From assembly GCA_030148335.1 (NCBI GenBank), contig JASBTQ010000002.1:1-64000 (forward strand): 64,000 nucleotides of DNA. Direction: 5' to 3'. Origin of the DNA: Allomuricauda sp. Lineage in GTDB: Bacteria; Bacteroidota; Bacteroidia; Flavobacteriales; Flavobacteriaceae. A model generated the notes under the pieces. It made no database searches. It was not told the origin of the DNA and saw only the letters and a list, made by a program, of their open reading frames with translations. Of the stretch, positions 57,061 through 64,000 are shown in pieces (the first letter of the stretch is position 1; each line of letters begins with the position of its first letter). The position numbers and the translations under genes were made by a program.

Positions 57061-59859
57061 ATGGACAAATATTCATTTTTAAACGCAGCGCACACCTCTT
57101 TTTTTGCAGAGCTGTACGATAAATACCTAACGAGTCCCGATAGCATTGAGCCCAGTTGGAGGGCTTTTTTTCAAGGTTTTGACTTTGGACTGGAAAGCTC
57201 GTTGGAAGATTTGGGGATAGAACCCGAAAAAAACGGGATGGTCGTCCTTACCAATGGGAAACAGGTAGAAATGCCCGAGACCCTTCAAAAGGAGTTCCAG
57301 GTCATCCGTCTGATAGATGGTTACCGATCCAGGGGGCACCTGTTCACCAAGACCAATCCGGTCAGGGACAGGAGGAAATACGAACCGACCTTGGACATTG
57401 CCAATTTTGGCCTGTCACAAGAGGATTTGGAAACCGTTTTCGATGCCGGAAAAATATTGGGGATCGGACCAGCTTCCCTCAAAGAGATTGTGCGTCATTT
57501 GGAGAGCATCTATTGTGACTCCATCGGTGTGGAATACATGTATATCCGAACCCCGGAACGCATCCAATGGATCCAGGATTGGCTCAACGTCAATGACAAC
57601 CACCCCAATTTTACGCCGGACGAGAAGAAGAACATTCTCCGAAAACTGAACGAAGCGGTTTCCTTCGAAAGCTTTTTGCACACCAAATACGTGGGGCAGA
57701 AACGCTTTTCATTGGAAGGGAACGAATCGTTGATCCCCGCTTTGGATGTGATCATCGAAAAGGCCGCCGATCAAGGGGTGAAACAATTTGTGATGGGGAT
57801 GGCCCACAGGGGGCGATTGAACGTGCTGACCAATATTTTTGGAAAATCGCCAAAGGATATTTTCAGCGAGTTCGATGGAAAAGATTACGAAGAGACCATC
57901 TTTGATGGGGACGTAAAATACCACTTGGGATGGACCTCCATGCGCGAGACCGATTCGGGAAAGATGGTCAACATGAACATTGCCCCGAACCCTTCGCACC
58001 TGGAGACCGTGAACTCCATAGTGGAAGGAATTGCCAGAGCAAAACAAGATCACGACCATATCGACAATATTTCCGAAGTGCTTCCCATATTGGTGCACGG
58101 CGATGCCGCATTTGCAGCGCAAGGTATTGTTTATGAAGTCATACAGATGGCTCGTTTGGATGGCTACACCACTGGCGGTACCATCCACATTGTGGTGAAC
58201 AACCAAATCGGGTTTACCACGAACTATTTGGACGCAAGATCGTCCACGTACTGTACCGATGTGGGCAAGGTCACTCTTTCCCCCGTACTTCATGTGAATG
58301 CAGATGATGCTGAGGCAGTGGTACATGCAGCCACTTTTGCGTTGGAGTATCGGATGCGGTACCAAAGGGATATTTTCCTCGATCTGTTGGGGTATCGAAA
58401 ATACGGGCACAACGAAGGGGACGAGCCCAAATTTACCCAACCCTTGCTGTACAAGGCCATATCCAAGCACGATAACCCAAGGGACATCTATGCTGCAAAA
58501 TTGTTGGCCGAAGGGATCATTGACAAGGACTATGTAAGTAAACTTGAGGAGGAATACAAAAACAATCTGGAGGAAAACCTGATGGATTCCCGAAAGATAG
58601 AAAAGACCAGGATCACTCCGTTCATGCAGGACGAGTGGGAAGGTTTTGAGCAAGTGACCGAAGAGGTGATGCTTTCTCCCATGGACACCACTTACGACAT
58701 TAAGAAGCTGGATGCGATAGCCAAGAGCATCACGGCACTTCCAAAAGGGAAAAAATTCCTCAGGAAATTGGAACGATTGGTGGAAGCCCGCCAAACCATG
58801 TATTTTGAGGACAACAAGCTCGATTGGGCCATGGGCGAACTTTTGGCCTACGGCTCGTTGATCGAGGAAGGATACGATGTGCGGATGACCGGACAGGATG
58901 TCGAGCGCGGTACCTTCTCGCACAGGCATGCCGTCATCAAAACAGAGATGCACGAAGAGGAAGTGGTGCTGCTCAACGAGTTGGGCGAAAACCAAAATGG
59001 CAAGTTCCATATCTATAACTCACTGCTTTCTGAATATGCCGTAATGGGCTTTGATTATGGCTATGCCATGGCAAGTCCCAAAACGCTGACCATTTGGGAG
59101 GCCCAGTTCGGGGATTTCAGTAATGGAGCACAGATCATCATCGACCAATACCTTTCATCTGCCGAGGACAAATGGAAACTACAGAACGGATTGGTGTTGT
59201 TGTTGCCACACGGATACGAAGGACAGGGAGCGGAACACTCATCTGCCCGTATGGAACGTTATCTTCAGCTTTGTGCCAAGGACAATATGTATATGGCAGA
59301 TGTGACTACGCCAGCCAACCTGTTCCATTTGCTCAGAAGACAAATGAAGGCAAATTATAGAAAACCATTGGTGGTCTTCACGCCGAAGAGTTTGTTGAGA
59401 CATCCAAAAGTGGTGTCCACCAAAGAAGAAATGGCCAACGGAAGCTTTCAAATGGTGATAGACGATGCCGAGGCCAAGGTTGCAAAAGTAAAGACCTTGG
59501 TGTTCTGTACCGGAAAGTTCTATTATGATCTTTTGGAGAAAAGGGAAGAACTTGAACGGGATGATGTAGCTTTGGTAAGAGTGGAACAGCTGTTCCCGTT
59601 GCCGGCCAATGAAATGCGTGACATCATGAAGAAGTACAAAAATGCGGACGACATTGTTTGGGCGCAGGAAGAACCACGGAACATGGGAGCATGGAGCCAC
59701 ATGTTGATGCATATAGACGAGGCCAAACAATTTCGGGTGGCTTCCCGAAGATTTTACGGGGCCCCGGCAGCCGGAAGTGCGGTGCGTTCCAAAAGACGTC
59801 ACGCACAAGTGTTGGAGTATGTCTTCGATAAGAGTAAGGACAATATGTTAATTCGATAA
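57061..59859 (+). CDS. sucA: 2-oxoglutarate dehydrogenase E1 component
   Basis: 932 aa, full length. N-terminal peripheral-subunit-binding segment (FLNAAHTSFFAELYDKYLTSPDSIEPSWRAFFQGF), thiamine-diphosphate domain with GMAHRGRLNVL and GDAAFAAQGIVYE, the H-N-E block YRKYGHNEGDEPKFTQP, and the transketolase-like C-terminal half (GTFSHRHAV, LPHGYEGQGAEHSSARMERYLQL). It decarboxylates 2-oxoglutarate in the TCA cycle. The E2 gene follows after 23 bp; E3 is not nearby. Confidence 0.97.
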   Translation: MDKYSFLNAAHTSFFAELYDKYLTSPDSIEPSWRAFFQGFDFGLESSLEDLGIEPEKNGMVVLTNGKQVEMPETLQKEFQVIRLIDGYRSRGHLFTKTNPVRDRRKYEPTLDIANFGLSQEDLETVFDAGKILGIGPASLKEIVRHLESIYCDSIGVEYMYIRTPERIQWIQDWLNVNDNHPNFTPDEKKNILRKLNEAVSFESFLHTKYVGQKRFSLEGNESLIPALDVIIEKAADQGVKQFVMGMAHRGRLNVLTNIFGKSPKDIFSEFDGKDYEETIFDGDVKYHLGWTSMRETDSGKMVNMNIAPNPSHLETVNSIVEGIARAKQDHDHIDNISEVLPILVHGDAAFAAQGIVYEVIQMARLDGYTTGGTIHIVVNNQIGFTTNYLDARSSTYCTDVGKVTLSPVLHVNADDAEAVVHAATFALEYRMRYQRDIFLDLLGYRKYGHNEGDEPKFTQPLLYKAISKHDNPRDIYAAKLLAEGIIDKDYVSKLEEEYKNNLEENLMDSRKIEKTRITPFMQDEWEGFEQVTEEVMLSPMDTTYDIKKLDAIAKSITALPKGKKFLRKLERLVEARQTMYFEDNKLDWAMGELLAYGSLIEEGYDVRMTGQDVERGTFSHRHAVIKTEMHEEEVVLLNELGENQNGKFHIYNSLLSEYAVMGFDYGYAMASPKTLTIWEAQFGDFSNGAQIIIDQYLSSAEDKWKLQNGLVLLLPHGYEGQGAEHSSARMERYLQLCAKDNMYMADVTTPANLFHLLRRQMKANYRKPLVVFTPKSLLRHPKVVSTKEEMANGSFQMVIDDAEAKVAKVKTLVFCTGKFYYDLLEKREELERDDVALVRVEQLFPLPANEMRDIMKKYKNADDIVWAQEEPRNMGAWSHMLMHIDEAKQFRVASRRFYGAPAAGSAVRSKRRHAQVLEYVFDKSKDNMLIR

Positions 59860-59882
59860 AACAAGTATAAACTACAATAGGA

Positions 59883-61100
59883 ATGGTTTTAGAAATGAAA
59901 GTTCCCTCACCTGGGGAATCCATTACAGAGGTTGAAATCGCCGAATGGTTGGTTGCCGATGGTGACTATGTGGAGAAGGATCAGGCCATAGCCGAGGTGG
60001 ACTCGGACAAGGCCACATTGGAGCTTCCTGCAGAGGAAAGCGGAATCATCACCCTTAAGGCAGAGGTAGGCGACGCCGTGGCCGTTGGCGAAGTGGTATG
60101 TCTCATCGACACCAGTGCCAAGAAACCAGAAGGCGATGCGCCAAAGGTCGAGAAAAAAGAGGAGCCCAAAAAGGAAGAACCCAAGGAGGAACCCAAAAAG
60201 GCCGAGCCTAAAAAAGAGACGTATGCATCCGGCACACCCTCTCCGGCCGCCAAAAAGATATTGGATGAAAAAGGCATCGAACCTTCATCCGTTTCCGGAT
60301 CTGGAAGGGATGGCCGCATCACCAAGGAGGATGCTGCAAAAGCGGTGCCTTCCATGGGAACGCCAACTGGTGGTAACCGTGGTGAGACCCGTTCCAAATT
60401 GTCCATGCTCCGCAGAAAAGTGGCCGAACGTTTGGTGGCCGCCAAAAATGAGACCGCCATGCTCACCACCTTCAATGAAGTGGATATGTCGGCTATTTTT
60501 AAACTGCGCGATCAGTACAAAGAAGAATTCAAGGACAAACACGGTGTAGGACTAGGATTTATGTCCTTCTTCACCAAGGCCGTGATCAGGGCATTGCAGA
60601 TGTACCCTGCCGTAAATTCCATGATCGACGGCAAGGAAATGATCTCGTATGATTTTTGCGATATCAGTATAGCCGTATCAGGCCCCAAAGGCTTGATGGT
60701 ACCTGTGATCCGAAATGCGGAAAACTTGACCTTCCGTGGTATTGAGGCAGAGGTAAAACGATTGGCCCTTCGTGCCAGGGAAGGAGAGATCACCGTGGAT
60801 GAAATGACCGGGGGTACCTTTACCATTACCAACGGGGGAGTATTCGGTTCCATGTTGAGCACACCCATCATCAACCCGCCACAAAGTGGCATCTTGGGCA
60901 TGCACAACATCGTGGAGCGTGCCATCGTGAGGGATGGGGCCATCGCCATTGCTCCGGTCATGTATGTTGCCCTTTCCTATGACCACAGAATCATTGACGG
61001 GAAGGAATCCGTTGGTTTCTTGGTGGCTGTGAAGGAAGCTTTGGAAAGTCCAGAGGAATTGTTGATGGACGGAAACGTGAAAAAAGCGTTGGAGCTTTAA
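59883..61100 (+). CDS. sucB: Dihydrolipoyllysine succinyltransferase (E2)
   Basis: 405 aa. One lipoyl domain with lipoyl Lys K43 in VDSDKATLELPAEESG, a Lys/Glu/Pro-rich linker (about 80-115), an E3-binding domain (SPAAKKILDEKGIEPSSV, then GRDGRITKEDA) and a catalytic domain ending with YDHRIIDGKESVGFL (His and Asp of the active site). It transfers the succinyl group to CoA. Translation may also start at the internal ATG of residue 5 (MKVPSPGES). It shares an operon with sucA. Confidence 0.97.
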   Translation: MVLEMKVPSPGESITEVEIAEWLVADGDYVEKDQAIAEVDSDKATLELPAEESGIITLKAEVGDAVAVGEVVCLIDTSAKKPEGDAPKVEKKEEPKKEEPKEEPKKAEPKKETYASGTPSPAAKKILDEKGIEPSSVSGSGRDGRITKEDAAKAVPSMGTPTGGNRGETRSKLSMLRRKVAERLVAAKNETAMLTTFNEVDMSAIFKLRDQYKEEFKDKHGVGLGFMSFFTKAVIRALQMYPAVNSMIDGKEMISYDFCDISIAVSGPKGLMVPVIRNAENLTFRGIEAEVKRLALRAREGEITVDEMTGGTFTITNGGVFGSMLSTPIINPPQSGILGMHNIVERAIVRDGAIAIAPVMYVALSYDHRIIDGKESVGFLVAVKEALESPEELLMDGNVKKALEL

Positions 61101-61134
61101 TAGTAGGATTGATATTTTTTTGAATTTATCAAAA

Positions 61135-61205
61135 CACCCCTAAAGTCCCCTCAAGGGGACAGACCAATCTGAAAAAATGGAGTATAATTCCCCTTTGAAG
61201 GGGTG
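61135..61205. repeat. Palindromic intergenic repeat unit
   Basis: CACCCC (61135-61140) and GGGGTG (61200-61205) enclose a perfect inner hairpin GTCCCCT-CA-AGGGGAC (61145-61160) and a partial CCCCTTTGAAGGGG. This is the form of C/G-block palindromes often seen between genes in Flavobacteriia. It could also act as a terminator for sucB. Confidence 0.5.
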
Positions 61206-61224
61206 CGGTGGATGTAAGAACAAG

Positions 61225-61252
61225 TGCCTTTACTTTTTTAAGTAGAGGCATT
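61225..61252. terminator. Hairpin at the end of the retropepsin gene
   Basis: TGCCTTTACTT (61225-61235) pairs with AAGTAGAGGCA (61240-61250) with a single G-T wobble, followed by T-rich sequence. It overlaps the last codons of the minus-strand protease gene. Confidence 0.5.
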
Positions 61253-61670
61253 TTTTATTGTAGTCAATCACGGCCTTGCCCTTTTTGAGCACATCGGCCC
61301 CGATGATGCCATCCACGGGAAGGGACTTGTGGGAGACCAGTGCCTGGTTCACATGGACAAGGTCGAAAAGCACAATTTTTAGTTTCCTTTTTTTCCAGTC
61401 CCCGATCTGGATCTTGTTCTTGGACGAGATCAAAGTGTCCATTTCCGTGGCTCCTGCGCCTGCTGCTTTGATGTCCGAGACCTCAGAGGCCATTTCAAAA
61501 AAGTCGATTTTATCCATCCCCACACAGGTGTTGGAAGCTCCGGTGTCCAGAATGAATTTGCCTGTAACGCCATTGATGCTGGCCACAAGTTCAAAGTGGT
61601 TGGTTTCCGTCAATACCAAAGGTATGGTAATGTAATCTTTAGACTTAAGGAATTTTTTGAGTGATGCCAT
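61230..61670 (-). CDS. Retropepsin-like aspartic protease
   Basis: 146 aa from the ATG at 61670 (MASLKKFLKSKDYITIPLVLTE). It has the single retropepsin catalytic motif FILDTGASNTCVG and a partner strand region VDGIIGADVLKKGKAVIDYNKKCLYL. Such clan AA proteases work as homodimers. There is no signal peptide, so it is cytoplasmic. A longer frame to 61715 adds 15 residues with no family match. Targets are unknown. Confidence 0.85.
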   Translation of the reverse strand: MASLKKFLKSKDYITIPLVLTETNHFELVASINGVTGKFILDTGASNTCVGMDKIDFFEMASEVSDIKAAGAGATEMDTLISSKNKIQIGDWKKRKLKIVLFDLVHVNQALVSHKSLPVDGIIGADVLKKGKAVIDYNKKCLYLKK

Positions 61671-61790
61671 ATTGATATTTGGATGTGTCATCCTGAGCCT
61701 TTCAACTTCGCTCAAGATAAACTCTGTCGAAGGATTTCCTGGTTTTATTCAAAAACAAAATTTTGGGACAACTAAGATAAGTCTATTTTT

Positions 61791-62345
61791 GTGATAGAAT
61801 TATTTGAAACCTATATGGAGTTTTTAATCTTCTTTTTAATTGTTGTGATTATCATAATAGGTGTAATTCTTACAGTATCTTCTCTGTTGTATCGCTGGAT
61901 AAGGAAAAAGCAATTGAACAAGAAATGGAGATTGATTTCTTTGGTTCCAATATTTATTCTAGGGTATCTTATTTATGTAGCAATTTACCCCTCCACTAAT
62001 TTTTACAAAGAGGATTTTGAGCAAGTGACTAATATGTCATTTCCTGAGGGCGGTTATATTAAATATAAAACCGCATCTTACCCTGATCATTTTGGGGATT
62101 ATACTTCGTCATTTCTGGTCACATTAAATCAAAATGATTTATCTAAGTTGGAAAATCAAATTAAGAACATTGGTTTTGAGATAAAAGAGAATAAAATGTT
62201 ATCCAAGCAATTGGATTATATTGAAAATAAAGTAGAAGGAATGCACTATTCTAGGCAGTATGTGTGGGAATCAAGAAGCAAGTACTATGTAGTTGGATTC
62301 TTGAATGATGAGGAATCCGTTATAATAACAAAAATCAGTTGGTAA
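61791..62345 (+). CDS. Hypothetical membrane protein, AT-rich gene
   Basis: 184 aa with GTG start at 61791. Two membrane helices (FLIFFLIVVIIIIGVILTVSSLLY and LISLVPIFILGYLIYVAIYP) precede a soluble domain of about 120 residues with no known motif (SFPEGGYIKYKTASYPDHFGDYTSSFLVTL). Its codons are clearly more AT-rich than those of sucB and tatD beside it, which suggests recent arrival or weak selection. It sits between a minus-strand protease gene and tatD. Confidence 0.65.
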   Translation: MIELFETYMEFLIFFLIVVIIIIGVILTVSSLLYRWIRKKQLNKKWRLISLVPIFILGYLIYVAIYPSTNFYKEDFEQVTNMSFPEGGYIKYKTASYPDHFGDYTSSFLVTLNQNDLSKLENQIKNIGFEIKENKMLSKQLDYIENKVEGMHYSRQYVWESRSKYYVVGFLNDEESVIITKISW

Positions 62346-62376
62346 AAATCAACTACGAGTAGTCAATTTAAATTCA

Positions 62377-63144
62377 ATGATAATCACTGACACCCACACC
62401 CATTTATATAGTGAAGCCTTTGTCGAGGACCGTGGTGAAATGATGCAACGTGCCTTGGATGTCGGGGTGGAGCGCTTTTTTATTCCGGCCATCGATTCTA
62501 CCTACACCCAATACATGTTGGATTTGGAGGCCAATTATCCTGACAATGTTTTTTTGATGATGGGCCTGCACCCCACCCATGTCAAGGAAAACTACAAAGA
62601 GGAATTGGCCCATGTGGAAGAATGGCTTTCCCAACGAAAATTCTATGCGGTGGGGGAGATAGGTATCGACCTGTATTGGGACAAGACCTTTTTGAAGGAA
62701 CAGCAAGAAGCCTTCGTGTACCAAATTCAGTTGGCCAAAAAGCATCGATTGCCCATTGTAATCCATTGTCGGGAGTCGTTCGATGAGATCTTCGAGGTTT
62801 TGGAACAGGAGAAAGGCGATGATCTTTTTGGTATCTTCCATTGTTTTACGGGTACTATGGAACAGGCCGAAAAGGCCATATCCTACAACATGAAACTGGG
62901 CATTGGGGGAGTGGCCACGTTCAAAAATGGAAAGATTGACCAGTTTTTGGACCAAATCGATTTGAGACACATCGTCCTGGAGACCGATTCGCCCTATTTG
63001 GCCCCGGCCCCCTTTCGAGGAAAACGCAACGAGAGCTCCTATATAATAAAGGTATTGGAGAAGCTTTCATCTATATATGGTATGCCGGAGAAAGAAATCG
63101 CGGTTATCACCACAGCAAATTCCAAAGACATATTTGGCATCTGA
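62377..63144 (+). CDS. tatD: TatD-family metal-dependent hydrolase/DNase
   Basis: 255 aa, TIM-barrel amidohydrolase. Metal ligands: H7 and H9 in DTHTHLYS, Glu in GEIGIDLYWD, His in PIVIHCRE, His in FHCFTG and Asp in ETDSPYLAP. TatD proteins act as 3'-5' exonucleases or tRNA/DNA-repair hydrolases. Full length. The asparaginase gene starts 3 bp downstream, so both are cotranscribed. Confidence 0.95.
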   Translation: MIITDTHTHLYSEAFVEDRGEMMQRALDVGVERFFIPAIDSTYTQYMLDLEANYPDNVFLMMGLHPTHVKENYKEELAHVEEWLSQRKFYAVGEIGIDLYWDKTFLKEQQEAFVYQIQLAKKHRLPIVIHCRESFDEIFEVLEQEKGDDLFGIFHCFTGTMEQAEKAISYNMKLGIGGVATFKNGKIDQFLDQIDLRHIVLETDSPYLAPAPFRGKRNESSYIIKVLEKLSSIYGMPEKEIAVITTANSKDIFGI

Positions 63145-63147
63145 CCT

Positions 63148-64000
63148 ATGCAAAAGAAGACCAACATACTGCTGATTTACACTGGGGGAACCATCGGGAT
63201 GGTGAAGGATTACAAGACCGGGGCACTGAAGGCCTTCAACTTTGAGGAGCTCATCAAGAACATTCCAGAATTGGACCAATTGGACTGCACCCTAAAGGGT
63301 GTTTCCTTTGAAAAACCTATCGATTCCTCCAACATGAACCCTGGCTATTGGGCGCAGATCGCTTCCATCATTGAGGAACATTATGCGGAGAACGACGGAT
63401 TTGTGGTGCTGCACGGGAGCGATACCATGAGCTATTCAGCATCGGCACTCAGTTTTATGCTGGAACATCTGGACAAACCGGTCATTTTTACGGGATCCCA
63501 ATTGCCCATTGGAGATCTGCGGACGGATGCAAAGGAAAATCTCATCACCTCCATAGAGATCGCTGCCCTTCAGGAAAAGGGAAGGCCAGTGGTGCAGGAG
63601 GTGGGGCTCTATTTTGAGTACAAACTCTATCGGGGCAACCGCACCACCAAGATCAATGCGGAGCATTTTGAGGCCTTTGCATCGCTCAACCATCCACCTT
63701 TGGTGGAGTCCGGGGTCCATTTGAAAGTGCACCATACCCATTTGATCAAACGGGCGATCAAGAACAAGACATTGACGGTCCATAAAGAGATGGACAATCG
63801 GGTGGCCATCCTTAAATTATTTCCGGGACTGAACCAAAATACGCTCCATGCCATCCTGAACATTCCCGACCTGAAGGCCTTGGTCATGGAAACCTATGGG
63901 GCAGGGAATGCTCCTATGGACGATTGGTTTTTGGAGGAATTGAAAAGAGCTGTTAAAAATGGATTACATATAATTAACGTTACCCAGTGCTCCGGAGGCA
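63148..64000 (+). CDS. ansA: Type I L-asparaginase, truncated by the window end
   Basis: 284 codons are visible, starting MQKKTNILLIYTGGTIGMVKD. Catalytic motifs: TGGTIG (first Thr), HGSDTMSYSASAL (Ser-Asp-Thr motif in place of HGTDT) and the FTGSQLPIG region. The absence of a signal peptide and the LPIGDLRTDAKENL block fit the cytoplasmic type I enzyme (about 340 aa), so some 55 residues are beyond the window. It hydrolyses asparagine to aspartate and ammonia. The ICE carries a half-length relative at 25713-26201. Confidence 0.93.
   Translation, partial: MQKKTNILLIYTGGTIGMVKDYKTGALKAFNFEELIKNIPELDQLDCTLKGVSFEKPIDSSNMNPGYWAQIASIIEEHYAENDGFVVLHGSDTMSYSASALSFMLEHLDKPVIFTGSQLPIGDLRTDAKENLITSIEIAALQEKGRPVVQEVGLYFEYKLYRGNRTTKINAEHFEAFASLNHPPLVESGVHLKVHHTHLIKRAIKNKTLTVHKEMDNRVAILKLFPGLNQNTLHAILNIPDLKALVMETYGAGNAPMDDWFLEELKRAVKNGLHIINVTQCSGG

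Noticed and set aside
57709-59010. 433-aa minus-strand frame opposite sucA
   Set aside because: Shadow frame; sucA has complete catalytic motifs and the antisense product has no domain.

Overview
The window suggests a marine Flavobacteriaceae chromosome (Bacteroidota). The evidence is TAnnTTTG-type -7 promoter elements, a CcoN-CcoO fusion with a one-heme CcoP, Bacteroidetes-type tra, mob and rteC genes, and generally weak Shine-Dalgarno sequences. By eye, positions 1 to about 27.75 kb are more AT-rich than the rest. The genus cannot be fixed from the sequence alone; a Muricauda/Allomuricauda-like genome is a guess.

Positions 1-27749 are the right part of an integrative and conjugative element (ICE). 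Its end is marked by a tyrosine recombinase gene (26271-27485), repeat arrays that look like integrase arm sites, and a displaced 3' fragment of a tRNA-Leu(UAG) gene at 27697-27749. The intact tRNA and the other end of the element must lie left of position 1. From left to right the element holds: a truncated response regulator, ssb, two small genes, an oriT-like dyad with paired operators, a BfmA/MobB/MobC mobilisation operon, a PHP-SMC ATPase divergent from an AlbA/Schlafen-domain regulator, a conjugation operon on the minus strand (traE-F-G-I-J-K-M-N plus a lipoprotein gene), a cell-wall amidase, an IetAS pair (AAA ATPase and subtilisin-like protease), a replication/excision module with iteron-like repeats, rteC, a membrane-anchored LuxR-type regulator, a half-length asparaginase-like protein and the integrase.

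Positions 27.8-64 kb are chromosomal core. A response regulator, a PAS histidine kinase and a serine/threonine dehydratase lead into a microaerobic cluster at 30.8-50 kb. That cluster contains a Crp/Fnr regulator, ccoI, ccoS-NO-Q-P-G-fixH-safE, a CoA-transferase, hemN with a universal stress protein gene, tonB, a ROK kinase gene, a second usp gene with phosphofructokinase, and hpf. Seven TGAY-N4-RTCA boxes each lie exactly 23 bp from a -7-like element, upstream of eight transcription units, which points to one compact Fnr-type regulon that includes the regulator itself. The rest is housekeeping: a sugar porter, kdtA, an aminotransferase and galE, an acyltransferase-like membrane protein, sucA-sucB, a retropepsin-like protease, tatD and a type I asparaginase cut by the window end.

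The strongest leads are the Fnr promoter architecture, the defence/addiction cargo of the ICE (IetAS and the PHP-SMC/AlbA pair), the shared CCGTA/TACGG operators on both sides of rteC, and the iteron array upstream of the replication/excision genes.
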